Assembly: GCF_000176035.2 (NCBI RefSeq)
Contig: NC_015675.1
Coordinates: 4,220,001 to 4,284,000, forward strand
Direction: 5' to 3'
Source of the DNA: Mesorhizobium opportunistum WSM2075
Lineage (GTDB): Bacteria > Pseudomonadota > Alphaproteobacteria > Rhizobiales > Rhizobiaceae
DNA: 64,000 nt
Shown: positions 56,182 to 64,000 of the stretch, piece after piece
Layout of the letters: each line of letters starts with the position of its first letter
How positions within the stretch are numbered: the first letter of the stretch is position 1
Made by a program: the position numbers and the translations under genes
Notes under the pieces: generated by a model
What the model saw: the letters and a program-made list of their open reading frames with translations, nothing else
The model's database searches: none
What the model was told of the DNA's origin: nothing

Positions 56182-56541
56182 ATGTATGTCATCCGCTTGA
56201 AAAACTGCGCCTTCTTTGCCCGGCATGGCGTGCTGGACGAGGAGGAGGCGCTGGGTCAGCGTTTCTATGTCGACGCGGTGCTGTCAGTTGACCCTGGACG
56301 CGCCCTTGTCGACGACGCGATCGGGGAAACCGTCAATTACGGCATCGCCTTCATGGTGATCGAGAAGATCATCACCGGCGAGCGGCGCTTCCTGATCGAG
56401 GCCCTGGCAATGGAGGTGGCAAAGGCGCTGACGGAGCGGTTTCCCCAGATCAGGAAGGCCGAAATCACCGTGCGCAAGCCCAACGCACCGGTGCCTGGCG
56501 TGCTCGATTACGTCGAGGTGACCGTTGTCTGGCCAGAATAA
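56182..56541 (+). CDS. folB: Dihydroneopterin aldolase
   Basis: A 119-residue enzyme that cleaves dihydroneopterin to the hydroxymethylpterin used by FolK. The family pattern is present: FFARHGVLDEEEALGQRFYVD (the active Glu lies here), VNYGIAF, and the C-terminal ITVRKPNAPVPG with the catalytic Lys. Its end overlaps the TTG start of folK by 17 bases, which suggests translational coupling. Confidence 0.95.
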   Translation: MYVIRLKNCAFFARHGVLDEEEALGQRFYVDAVLSVDPGRALVDDAIGETVNYGIAFMVIEKIITGERRFLIEALAMEVAKALTERFPQIRKAEITVRKPNAPVPGVLDYVEVTVVWPE

Positions 56542-57037
56542 CACCGTCTATCTCAGCCTCGGCGGCAATCTCGGCGACCCGGCGGCCTCGATGGCCGCGG
56601 CGCTGCGCATTCTCGACGCCGATGCCGATACAAGCGTGGCCGCCGTCTCCTCGCTCTACCGCACGCCGCCCTGGGGCAAGCTCGACCAGCCGGATTTCCT
56701 CAACGCCGCCGCCGAACTGTCGACGCGGCTTTCGCCTCGTGCGCTGCTCGACCTCTGCCTCGACGCGGAGCGCAAGCTGAAGCGGGTGCGCGAGGAGCGC
56801 TGGGGGCCGCGCCTGATCGATATCGACATTCTGGTGTTCGGTGACCGTGTCATCCACGAGACCGGGCTGGAAGTGCCGCATCCGCGCATGCTGGAACGCG
56901 CCTTCGTCCTGGCGCCGCTGGCCGAGATCGCGCCCGGTCTGGCGGTTGCCGGCCGTAGCGTGGCCGAGCGCTTGGGGGCCGTCGACGCATCAGGCATCGA
57001 GCGACTGCCATCCGGCCGCGACTGGTGGCTACCCTAG
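56525..57037 (+). CDS. folK: HPPK pyrophosphokinase
   Basis: A 170-residue 6-hydroxymethyl-7,8-dihydropterin pyrophosphokinase, the step between FolB and FolP. Signatures are VYLSLGGNLGDP at the start, LYRTPPWG, and the metal and ATP region RWGPRLIDIDILVFG followed by VPHPRMLERAFVLAPLAEI. Translation begins at TTG 56525 inside the end of folB; no ATG or GTG lies between it and the first motif. The gene order folP-folB-folK puts three consecutive folate steps together. Confidence 0.94.
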   Translation: MSGQNNTVYLSLGGNLGDPAASMAAALRILDADADTSVAAVSSLYRTPPWGKLDQPDFLNAAAELSTRLSPRALLDLCLDAERKLKRVREERWGPRLIDIDILVFGDRVIHETGLEVPHPRMLERAFVLAPLAEIAPGLAVAGRSVAERLGAVDASGIERLPSGRDWWLP

Positions 57038-57049
57038 GCGGGCTGGGCA

Positions 57050-57595
57050 TCAGCCAGAGAAACCACCACCGTCCAGAAATGCCTTTTCCTCCGGCGTGGT
57101 TTCGCGGCCGAGCATCCTGTTGCGGTGCGGAAAGCGGCCGAAGCGCTGGATGATGTCGCGGTGCTCCTCGGCATATTTGAGGTATTCGGGCGCATTGGCG
57201 GTGGTGAGTGCCACGGACCTTTCCTGATCGGCGAGCAGTTCCGAGTGCTCGAATGGCAGATAGAGGAATACGCGGAGTTCCGGTTCGAGCAACAGATCGT
57301 GGCCGGCCAAAACCGCTTTTTGAGCGAAATGCCTGGCAAGCGGGTCGGTTGCATACATATGGCCGGTGCCGCGAAAGCAATTTCGTGGAAACTGGTCGAG
57401 CAGGATCATCAGCGCCAGCGAGCCTTCGGCATGATCCGACCAGCCGTCGCATTCACGCCGCGCGGCTGCGTAGTGCAGGTCGAGAAAGCGATTGCGGAAG
57501 TCGGTATCGAAGGCCTCGTTCTTCTCGAACCATGCGTCCTCGCCGGCGTCACGCCAGAATTTGCTGACCGACAGGGCTCTGCTGTCCAATTCCAT
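57050..57595 (-). CDS. DUF924 family protein
   Basis: A 181-residue DUF924 protein, a helical TPR-like fold of unknown function. The family motifs are present: FWRDAGEDAWFEKNEAFD near the start, SLALMILLDQFPRNCFRGT near residue 68, LPFEHSE near residue 115 and FGRFPHRNRMLGRETTPEE near the end. ATG 57595 is preferred to a TTG six codons earlier. It converges on folK with 12 bases between stops. Confidence 0.88.
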   Translation of the reverse strand: MELDSRALSVSKFWRDAGEDAWFEKNEAFDTDFRNRFLDLHYAAARRECDGWSDHAEGSLALMILLDQFPRNCFRGTGHMYATDPLARHFAQKAVLAGHDLLLEPELRVFLYLPFEHSELLADQERSVALTTANAPEYLKYAEEHRDIIQRFGRFPHRNRMLGRETTPEEKAFLDGGGFSG

Positions 57596-57622
57596 GCGTG
57601 GTTCCCTATTCAATCGGCGGAT

Positions 57623-59458
57623 TCAATCGGCAGTTTCGGATTTATGCAGGACGCCGGCCGTCTCTTCATTGAGGGCCTGACCGGCACGTCGCGGCGTGGA
57701 CAGCGGCGTCGGAATCGGCGTTCCGATATTGCCCCTGAGGAAACGCTGTCCGGCGCGGATGCCTTCGGCGAGCTGGGTTTCGAAACGGTCGGTGTCGCGG
57801 CGCCTGACATCCTCAATCGTTTCGGCCACGTCCTCCGGATCCACGCCGAGCGATTCCAGGGCCGAGCCGCCGAACACCAGCGCCGATTCGAAGGTCTCGC
57901 GCAGCTGGAAATCGACGCCCGCGCGAATGAGCTGCAGTGCCGTGCCGCGATCGAAGGCGCGGGCCAGTACGGTCAGCAAGGGGAACTCGGCTTTGACAAG
58001 CTCGGCGATGCGAACGGCGGCATCGGCCTTGTCGACGCAGATGAGCACGGCGCGCGCCCTGCCGGCACCCGCGGCATGGAGGATATCGAGCCGCGTGCCG
58101 TCGCCATAATAGACCTTGAAGCCGAAGTCGGCCGCCGCCTGGATCATCTCAACGTCGTTGTCGATGATCGACACATCGATGCCGCGCAGCAGCAGCGGCT
58201 GGCTGGCGATCTGCCCGAAGCGGCCGAAGCCGATGATCAGCACGCTGCCGCTCAGACCGTCGGCGACATCGACCCCATCGAGCGACTGCTCGTCGCGCGG
58301 CGTCAGGTACCGCAACGCCACGATGGCCAGCGGGGTTAGCACCATGGAGATGATGACAATGGCGGTGAGTGTCGCATTGGCCTGGTTGTCGATGATGCCG
58401 ACGGCGGCGGCGGCCGAATAGAGAACGAAGGCGAATTCGCCGCCTTGCGCCATGAAGACCGCACGTTCCAGCGCTTCGCGATGGCCTGTCTTGAGGATTC
58501 GGGCGACGGCATAGATGCCGAACGCCTTCATTGCCATGTAGGCGACGACATAGATGGCGATCAGCTTCCAGTTCGCGGCCACCACATGCAGGTCGAGCGA
58601 CATGCCGACCGCGAGGAAGAACAGGCCGAGCAGGATGCCGCGGAACGGTTCGATGTCGGCCTCGAGCTGATGGCGGAAGGTCGATTCGGACAGAAGCACG
58701 CCGGCCAGGAACGCACCCATCGCCATCGACAGGCCGCTGAGCTGCATGGCGAGCGCCGACCCGAGCACGACCAGAAGCGCGGCGGCCGTCATGACTTCGC
58801 GGGCACGGGCATCCGCCAGGATGCGGAAGAAGGGGTTCAGCAGATAGCGCCCGGCCACCACCAGCCCGACGATCGCGGCAAGGCCTATACCGACCTCTGT
58901 CAGCCGCTCCGACAGGCTGGTATCGGCGCCGCCAGGCGCCAGGAACGCGATCAGGGCCAGCAGCGGCACGATGGCGAGGTCTTCCAGCAGCAGGATGGAG
59001 ACGATGCGCTGGCCTTTCGGCGAGGCGATTTCGCCGCGTTCCTCGAGGAGCTGCATGACGATTGCCGTCGAGGTCAGCACGAATCCGGCGCCGGCAACGA
59101 AGGATTGCGAGACTGGAAACCCGCCGGCCATTCCAACGCCGGTGAGCAGGATCGCGCAGACGCCGACCTGAAACGCGCCGAGCCCGAAAATCTCGCGGCG
59201 CAGGCCCCATAGCCGCGACGGCTGCATTTCCAGCCCGATGATGAACAGGAACATGACGACGCCGAGTTCGGCGACATGGAGGATGGCTTCCGATTCGGAA
59301 AAGATGCGCAGGCCGAACGGTCCGATCACCACGCCGGCGGCCAGGTAGCCGAGAATCGAGCCCAACCCCATGCGCTTGAAGATGGGAACGGCGACGACGC
59401 CGGCAGCAAGCAGCGCCACCACCTGGACCAGATCGCTGCCCGATGCCTCTGCCGCCAT
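57623..59458 (-). CDS. CPA2 family antiporter, KefB/KefC-like
   Basis: A 611-residue monovalent cation:proton antiporter-2 protein. Residues 1-385 hold about twelve membrane helices (early GLGSILGYLAAGVVIGPFG; LEDLAIVPLLAL near the transport site). A Rossmann-type KTN/RCK domain follows, with VLIIGFGRFGQIASQPLL near residue 410 and DNDVE, so it is probably gated by a nucleotide. The C-terminus is Pro-rich. It most resembles potassium efflux systems; no KefF/G partner is nearby. ATG 59458 starts at the conserved region; the upstream in-frame extension looks non-coding. Confidence 0.9.
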   Translation of the reverse strand: MAAEASGSDLVQVVALLAAGVVAVPIFKRMGLGSILGYLAAGVVIGPFGLRIFSESEAILHVAELGVVMFLFIIGLEMQPSRLWGLRREIFGLGAFQVGVCAILLTGVGMAGGFPVSQSFVAGAGFVLTSTAIVMQLLEERGEIASPKGQRIVSILLLEDLAIVPLLALIAFLAPGGADTSLSERLTEVGIGLAAIVGLVVAGRYLLNPFFRILADARAREVMTAAALLVVLGSALAMQLSGLSMAMGAFLAGVLLSESTFRHQLEADIEPFRGILLGLFFLAVGMSLDLHVVAANWKLIAIYVVAYMAMKAFGIYAVARILKTGHREALERAVFMAQGGEFAFVLYSAAAAVGIIDNQANATLTAIVIISMVLTPLAIVALRYLTPRDEQSLDGVDVADGLSGSVLIIGFGRFGQIASQPLLLRGIDVSIIDNDVEMIQAAADFGFKVYYGDGTRLDILHAAGAGRARAVLICVDKADAAVRIAELVKAEFPLLTVLARAFDRGTALQLIRAGVDFQLRETFESALVFGGSALESLGVDPEDVAETIEDVRRRDTDRFETQLAEGIRAGQRFLRGNIGTPIPTPLSTPRRAGQALNEETAGVLHKSETAD

Positions 59459-59704
59459 GCCGTCGTTCCGCTCGTTCGAGGATCGTTTTGGATTGTGAAG
59501 TCGTGTGACAAGGGCGCAAAGATACGGGCTTAGGCAGGGATCGAACAGCCCCGAATCCGGACCAAGGCGATGTTGCAGGCGCGATACACAAGTTGACGCC
59601 GCAACCACGTTGCTTCTTGCCACAATCAGAGGTTAAGGACGCTCGGCTTCGGCCATTGGAGGGCGCGACGATCAAGTCGCGCCCTTTTTGAGGAGATGAC
59701 TGAC
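59459..59704. other. Intergenic region with orphan terminator
   Basis: 246 bases between the minus-strand antiporter and a plus-strand small exported protein. It holds a clear plus-strand terminator at 59660-59689 although no plus-strand gene precedes it. The rest shows no reading frame worth reporting; a small RNA ending at the terminator is possible. Confidence 0.45.
59660..59689 (+). terminator. Orphan intrinsic terminator / attenuator
   Basis: A ten-pair stem, AGGGCGCGAC with GTCGCGCCCT around GATCAA, followed by TTTTT. It sits in the leader of the gene starting at 59705, directly upstream of its GAGGAG ribosome binding site. Either it ends a small RNA or it controls read-through into the gene. 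Confidence 0.65.
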
Positions 59705-59971
59705 ATGAAGAAGTTTTTGTTTGTTGCCGTCGGCCTGGCGGTGCTGGCCGGTTCGGCTTGCTCCAAGGCGCCCGAGTGCACGGCGGAGATCGCCACCAAG
59801 AAAGCGCAGGACATGGCCGCCGCGCTGCAGGAAGCGATCACCAAGGATCCGTCCAAGGCGGCTGACCTGACCGCCAAGGTCCAGGCGGTGACAACGAAGT
59901 ACCAGGGCGCCACCACGCTGGCTGACGCCTGCAAGGCTTATGACGAGTTGACTACGGCGATCAAGGGCTAA
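59705..59971 (+). CDS. Small exported protein, possible lipoprotein
   Basis: An 88-residue exported protein. It begins MKKFLFVAVGLAVLAGSACS, a signal peptide with a Cys that could be lipidated, although the lipobox lacks the usual Leu at -3. The mature part is helical and Lys/Ala/Thr-rich, with two more Cys (PEC and DACKAY). No family is recognised. GAGGAG at 59690-59695 fits ATG 59705; the ATG at 59696 would directly abut it. An intrinsic terminator precedes it and another follows the stop. Confidence 0.75.
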   Translation: MKKFLFVAVGLAVLAGSACSKAPECTAEIATKKAQDMAAALQEAITKDPSKAADLTAKVQAVTTKYQGATTLADACKAYDELTTAIKG

Positions 59972-59997
59972 CGCCTGATTCGATGGGATCAAAACCG

Positions 59998-60030
59998 AGC
60001 GGCGGCCTGATGGTCGCCGCTTTTTTGTTT
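59998..60030 (+). terminator. Intrinsic terminator after small exported protein
   Basis: A ten-pair stem (one G-T pair), AGCGGCGGCC with GGTCGCCGCT around TGAT, followed by TTTTTTGTTTT. It ends the gene at 59705-59971, and the 3' end of the minus-strand gene lies 20 bases further. Confidence 0.85.
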
Positions 60031-60049
60031 TGGGCAAGATCCAGGATGG

Positions 60050-60601
60050 TCAGTTCGGCGCGATGGAACCGACTTCGACGGTGTCGACGCGTTTCAGGCT
60101 CATGCCGATCACCGGGACAAGCTGATCGGCGACGCGGACGGCAACCGTCACCGTCATCGAATTGTCGTCGGGAATGCGCGCCTGCATGACGCCGCGCAGC
60201 TGGTTGCGGTTGATGGTGAAGACCACCTTGCGGGCGTCGACCACATTGCCGCCGATAATGTCGAGGCCGGAACCGGCCGCGCCGCCCATGAAAGAGCCCT
60301 TGTAGTCGCGGCCCTTGCGCTCGATCTTGGCCGACATCTGCTGGGTGAACATGCCGACCCGGCAGCCGCCGTCGAGCGTCATGCCCATCTTGCCGTCGGG
60401 CGTCGAGCCCGTGAAGCTGCAGTTGAACTTCGTGCCCTTGTACTTGCCGGCGACGATCTCGCCCGGGCCAACCCATTTGCCTTCGGCCGAATGGAAGAAT
60501 TGTTTGTCCGGCTCCGCTGCCGACGCCCCCGAGGCGATGCCGGCGACCGCTGTGATCGCGGCGGCGAGAGGCAGGATGCTGGACAGAATTACGCTTTTCA
60601 T
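60050..60601 (-). CDS. Hypothetical exported protein
   Basis: A 183-residue exported protein with a signal peptide (MKSVILSSILPLAAAITAVAG, cleavage likely after ASAA). The mature domain is beta-rich and glycine-rich (FFHSAEGKWVGPGEIVAGKY, then FNCSFTGSTPDGK and MTLDGGCRVG), with two Cys, like a small periplasmic lipocalin-type barrel. No family is assigned. ATG 60601 is used; a GTG three codons earlier is also open. It is 99 bases upstream of the YcjF-like gene end and probably separately transcribed. Confidence 0.72.
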   Translation of the reverse strand: MKSVILSSILPLAAAITAVAGIASGASAAEPDKQFFHSAEGKWVGPGEIVAGKYKGTKFNCSFTGSTPDGKMGMTLDGGCRVGMFTQQMSAKIERKGRDYKGSFMGGAAGSGLDIIGGNVVDARKVVFTINRNQLRGVMQARIPDDNSMTVTVAVRVADQLVPVIGMSLKRVDTVEVGSIAPN

Positions 60602-60700
60602 CGACGACACCCGGCAACAAAGAGGCTGTTTGAAACCGGTTCGACCATGAAGAAGATTGGTTAATGCTTCGTCACTTTCGGTGCTCGAAAGCGCAATCTG

Positions 60701-61810
60701 TCAACCATCTCGAAGGCTCGAACCTTGTTTGCCGGGCTCGGCGGTTTCGGCGCCTTTCCTTGTCGCAAACGATGTCAGCGCCGAGAGGAAATCGCCCAGG
60801 CCCGGGCGCTTCGCGGCGCTGAAGGGCAGGGGACGCGCGGTCTCCATCGCGGCGATGCCTATGCGCGCCGTCATCATGCCGTTGACGACGCCCTCGCCAA
60901 GCTTGGCCGAAAGGCGTGCCGCCAGGCCGTGGCCGACAATCTGCTGGACGAAGCTGTCGCCAATAGCGATCGAACCGGTGACGGCCAGATGCGCCAGCAC
61001 GCTGCGCGCCAGGCGGAAGAACCCCAGCGTTCCCGGCCGCCCGCCATAAAGTTCCGACAGGCGGCGAATGAGGCGCCCGGCCTCGAAGACTACATAGGCG
61101 ACATCGACAAGCGCCCGCGGGCTGACCGCCGTCACCAGCGAGACGCGCTTGGCGGCCTCGAGGATCATCACCTTGGCCCTGGCGTCCAGGGGGCCGAGAA
61201 TCTCCGCTTCGGCCAGGCGCACCAGATTGCCACCGTCGATGATCTCGCCGCGCAGTTCGGACAGGGCGCGGCGGCCGGCCGCCGTCTCGGGCTTGGCCGC
61301 GACGAAGGCAGACAACTCGTCGACCACCGACCGTGCCGCGTTCGGATCGTCGCGAGCGATGGCATCCAACGCCCGCTTCTGCAGCTTTTCGACTTCGGCG
61401 AGGCGGGCGATCGCCAGGAATTCGCGGATGAGGATCACCAGCAGCGCCAGCACGGCGATTGCAGCCATGCCGGCGGCCAGCCAGCCCAGCCATTCGGCGC
61501 GCGCGAACAGATCGCGGATGAGCTGGTCGGTCCACAGGCCGACGGCCAGCGAAACCAGCACGCCAATGGCGCCAAAGAAAATGCTGCCGAACAGCGAGCG
61601 TTTCCTGGGGGCGATCGCCGGCGGCGGTTCGGCGGCGACGATGTCGGGTTCGTCGAAGACGTCGACTTCCGCCGGGATGACAAGCGCGACGCCGGGCTTC
61701 ATCGCTCGGGGTTTGCGCGAGGGCTCGTCCGGGCGCGCCTGTGACGTCTGTTGTCTCGGCGCGGCCTCCGGCTCGATGCGGAAGGCCGCCGGCTTGCGGG
61801 GCGCGGTCAT
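60701..61810 (-). CDS. ycjF: YcjF-like membrane protein (TIGR01620)
   Basis: A 369-residue YcjF/DUF697-type membrane protein. The N-terminal 70 residues are polar and Pro-rich, and two membrane helices follow (FGAIGVLVSLAVGLW and MAAIAVLALLVILI). The C-terminal half has the family pattern LARSVLAHLAVTGSIAIGD and GEGVVNGMMTARIGIAAME. The function is unknown. Its ATG overlaps the stop of ycjX by four bases, so the two are coupled with ycjX first, as in other proteobacteria. Confidence 0.88.
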   Translation of the reverse strand: MTAPRKPAAFRIEPEAAPRQQTSQARPDEPSRKPRAMKPGVALVIPAEVDVFDEPDIVAAEPPPAIAPRKRSLFGSIFFGAIGVLVSLAVGLWTDQLIRDLFARAEWLGWLAAGMAAIAVLALLVILIREFLAIARLAEVEKLQKRALDAIARDDPNAARSVVDELSAFVAAKPETAAGRRALSELRGEIIDGGNLVRLAEAEILGPLDARAKVMILEAAKRVSLVTAVSPRALVDVAYVVFEAGRLIRRLSELYGGRPGTLGFFRLARSVLAHLAVTGSIAIGDSFVQQIVGHGLAARLSAKLGEGVVNGMMTARIGIAAMETARPLPFSAAKRPGLGDFLSALTSFATRKGAETAEPGKQGSSLRDG

Positions 61811-63285
61811 GCCAGATGGTCTCCGATCAAGAACTGCAGGGCACGGTCGAGCCTGATATGCGGCAGCGACAGCGTGACGCCTTCGGCCGTGCGTTCGAGT
61901 TTTGGCGGACGGAACCGGACAAAACGGATTGCCGGGTCGGTGGAGTCCTGTCTGTGATCCGGGCCCGAAACATCGAACACCGCATCAATTTTCTCCGGTA
62001 AGTCGCCGGGAAATATAGCGGTTTCCGTCTTTCCATCGAACGTTTCACCGTTGATCTTCTCGCCGACGATCGGCGTGCCGATGATGACCGGCAAAGTCTC
62101 GCGGCCCTGCTTGACGGTGCCTTCGCGGGTCGCGCGTACTGCCGCCATGGCGACGACATCGACGTCGGCGCCGGTGAAATTCGCCCGCGCCACGGCACGG
62201 TCGGCCAGGCGACGCACGATCGCCTGCAAGCGGTCATGGCTTTCATGGTGCAGGTGATCGGCCTTGGTCGCCGCGACCAGGATGCGGTCGATGCGCCGCG
62301 AAAACAGGTCGGTGAGAAAACTGCCCCGCCCTGGACGGAAACAGGCCAGGATCTCGGTCACCGCCCGCTCCAGGTCGGCCATGGCGCCGGGACCGGCATT
62401 CAGCGCCTGCATGGCGTCGATCAGCACGATCTGGCGGTCGAGACGCGTGATGTGTTCGCGGAAGAAGGGTTTGACGACATGCGTCTTATAGGCCTCATAG
62501 CGCCTTTCCATCATGGCATGGAGCGAGCCGCTACGCGGGCGCCTGTCGCCGAGGCCGGGCAGCGGCGCGAAAGTCAGCGCCGGCGAGCCTTCGAGGTCGC
62601 CAGGCATCAGGAAGCGGCCTGGCGGCAAGGTCGAAAGCGCCCTTTCGTCGAGCTTGCAGGCCTTGAGATAGGCGGCGAAGCTTTCGGCCAGGCGCCGTGC
62701 GGTCATCTCGTCGGCGTCGGCGTTCGGGTCGATCTCTTCGGATATCGCCCGCCAGGCCTGCGACAGGTCCTCACGCACCGGCAAGGTGGCCATTTCAATG
62801 GCCTCGCGTGAAAAATCGGCGAAGGATTTGCCGAGCAGCGGCAGGTCGAGCAGCCATTCTCCGGGGTAATCGACGATGTCGACCGACAGTTTGCCTGACG
62901 AGAACATGCGGCTCCAGCCGGAGGCCGATTCGTATTCAATGGTCAGCCGCAGTTCCGAAATGGCGCGCGTCGAATCAGGCCAGACGCGCTCGTGGACCAA
63001 TGCGGCGATGTGATCCTCGTACTGGAAGCGCGGCACGGCGTCATCCGGCTGTTCTTCGAGGAAGGCGCGTGCGATTCGCCCGGACTTCTGCGCCTCGAAC
63101 AGCGGCAGGCGCCCGCCGTGGATCAGATTGTGGACCAGGGCGGAGATGAACACCGTCTTGCCGGCGCGCGAAAGCCCTGTAACCCCCAACCGCATCGACG
63201 GAGAAAAAAGCCCTGAGGCACGTCCCGACAGCGTATCGAGGGCAATTCTCGCCTCGTCGGTGAAGGTGGTCAGCGATGATGCCAA
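61807..63285 (-). CDS. ycjX: YcjX-like GTP-binding protein (DUF463)
   Basis: A 492-residue YcjX/DUF463 P-loop protein. The nucleotide loop is GLSRAGKTVFISALVHN near residue 35, switch-like DIVDYPGEWLLD near residue 135 and a base-recognition ATKAD in AATKADHLHHE near residue 345. The family is stress-linked in other bacteria, with unknown mechanism. It is paired with ycjF through a four-base overlap. Confidence 0.88.
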   Translation of the reverse strand: MASSLTTFTDEARIALDTLSGRASGLFSPSMRLGVTGLSRAGKTVFISALVHNLIHGGRLPLFEAQKSGRIARAFLEEQPDDAVPRFQYEDHIAALVHERVWPDSTRAISELRLTIEYESASGWSRMFSSGKLSVDIVDYPGEWLLDLPLLGKSFADFSREAIEMATLPVREDLSQAWRAISEEIDPNADADEMTARRLAESFAAYLKACKLDERALSTLPPGRFLMPGDLEGSPALTFAPLPGLGDRRPRSGSLHAMMERRYEAYKTHVVKPFFREHITRLDRQIVLIDAMQALNAGPGAMADLERAVTEILACFRPGRGSFLTDLFSRRIDRILVAATKADHLHHESHDRLQAIVRRLADRAVARANFTGADVDVVAMAAVRATREGTVKQGRETLPVIIGTPIVGEKINGETFDGKTETAIFPGDLPEKIDAVFDVSGPDHRQDSTDPAIRFVRFRPPKLERTAEGVTLSLPHIRLDRALQFLIGDHLA

Positions 63286-63361
63286 AATGTAATCTCTCGG
63301 GCTTCGGTCCGTCCGATATAGGCTCTGGAACCCGGCTTTGAAATGGTGCGGGAAGTCGGGA

Positions 63362-63865
63362 TCAAAGATCGGCCGGTGTCAGAAACGCTTCGAGATAGCC
63401 GGCGTGCTGGGACGCTTTCGCCAGATCGTCGAGGAAACGCACCACCGCCAGGCCCGAGGTCGGGAACCCATGATTGAGCATTGCCCGCGCCGTCTCGTCG
63501 CCGTCGCCCGAAACCGCCATGGCGAGATCCTCCGTCATCGGGTTGTGGCCGATGACCAGCAGCGAACCCGGGCCGCCGTGCTCCCGGATGAGGCGGAGAT
63601 AGCCGGCCGCGTCCTCGCTGTAGAGCGTGTCGAAAAACAGAACCTTGCCGGTGTCGGTCTGGCCGGCCAGACCCTCGAGTGTCTCCTTGGCGCGCTTGGC
63701 ATTGGAGCACAGCGTCAGGTCCGGAACATAGCCCCGTGACCGCATGGCCGCTCCGATGATCTCGGCATCGGCGCGGCCGGATGCGTCGAGCGGGCGATCG
63801 AAATCGCGCATGCCGGGCAGCGCCCAACCGGCCTTGGCGTGCCGTAACAGATAGAGCCTGCTCAC
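63362..63865 (-). CDS. Histidine phosphatase family protein, SixA-like
   Basis: A 167-residue phosphatase of the SixA branch of the histidine phosphatase (RHG) superfamily. The RHG motif reads LRHAKAGW at residues 6-13 and the second catalytic His is in LVIGHNPMTED near residue 100. SixA removes phosphate from Hpt-type histidine in E. coli; here the substrate is inferred only. It lies 76 bases upstream of ycjX on the same strand and may be the first gene of that run. Confidence 0.85.
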   Translation of the reverse strand: MSRLYLLRHAKAGWALPGMRDFDRPLDASGRADAEIIGAAMRSRGYVPDLTLCSNAKRAKETLEGLAGQTDTGKVLFFDTLYSEDAAGYLRLIREHGGPGSLLVIGHNPMTEDLAMAVSGDGDETARAMLNHGFPTSGLAVVRFLDDLAKASQHAGYLEAFLTPADL

Positions 63866-64000
63866 CCAACCTCCATGACGCCGAAAGCCGAAACCGCACC
63901 GCGATTAGCCACGAGAACGGCTTGGCGCACAATGGTTCGTGTTCTCGGCGCGATGAATCACAGGAGACTGCGCGGCAAAGGGTTGACGCACTTTCTCCAT
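63866..64000. other. Window end, no gene supported
   Basis: 135 bases upstream of the SixA-like gene. An ATG at 63951 opens a plus-strand frame to the edge (MNHRRLRGKGLTH), and TTGACG at 63983-63988 looks like a -35 element, but the rest would lie outside the window. Nothing firm can be called. Confidence 0.3.

Noticed and set aside
63951..64000. Plus-strand frame starting MNHRRLRG at the window edge
   Set aside because: Only 16 codons are visible and there is no motif; TTGACG inside it suggests it could equally be a promoter.

Overview
The window is a high-GC, gene-dense chromosomal segment that looks like a rhizobial alphaproteobacterium, most likely Mesorhizobium or a close relative in the Phyllobacteriaceae. 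This rests on protein style (STAS-fused MlaE, MaeB with a phosphotransacetylase tail, class II DAHP synthase), on a giant polar-growth protein of the Hyphomicrobiales GPR type, and on short dispersed hairpin repeats of a kind I associate with rhizobial genomes. I see no rRNA or tRNA gene, CRISPR array, transposase, integrase or prophage. The species assignment is an inference; no search was run.

Layout. 1-6417 (minus strand): MFS fragment, NUDIX hydrolase, then a tight topA-rnr-DUF983 run. 6418-8682: a 338-base gap with a dyad, a small secreted repeat protein, ccdA and an NTF2-like protein. 8830-13031 (plus): glmU, glmS and DUF502. recG faces DUF502, and their 3' ends overlap. 15184-20547 (plus): sdhE, mfd and class II DAHP synthase. 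20676-24964: a diguanylate cyclase, GFA-family protein, dgkA, DedA/DUF1003 pair and a Tag-like glycosylase. 25040-31497: nadE, a DHFR-like reductase, an ABC exporter and gltX. 31415-39207: DUF2865 protein, maeB, an unusual SDR, an LpxH-like phosphoesterase, an MFS carrier and a DgcA-type epimerase. 39285-43359: a four-gene Mla-type lipid transport operon (mlaE, mlaF, mlaD, auxiliary lipoprotein). 43400-51139: an exonuclease, the 2097-residue GPR protein and a divergent Hpt protein. 51237-55010: a ferredoxin / ferredoxin-NADP reductase pair, a DHA2 exporter and a DUF922 protease. 55224-57037: folP-folB-folK. 57050-63865: DUF924, a KefB-type antiporter, two small exported proteins, the YcjF/YcjX pair and a SixA-like phosphatase.

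Many genes serve the cell envelope: glmU and glmS make UDP-GlcNAc, the LpxH-like enzyme may act on lipid A precursors, dgkA recycles diacylglycerol, Mla moves phospholipid, and GPR organises the growth pole. The rest is mostly housekeeping: DNA topology and repair, RNA decay, folate, NAD and aromatic synthesis.

The most striking object is the GPR homologue. Reading its sequence shows a strictly modular core: eighteen back-to-back units of either 36 or 29 residues (they differ by exactly one heptad), followed by a second array of 29-residue units. Two adjacent units are nearly identical in DNA, so the array appears to be still changing by unit duplication. A CtrA-like motif lies in the region shared with the divergent Hpt gene. 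Other points worth a look are an intrinsic terminator with no gene in front of it at 59660-59689, repeats around folP that also encode its C-terminus, and a 19-base dyad between topA and its upstream neighbour.
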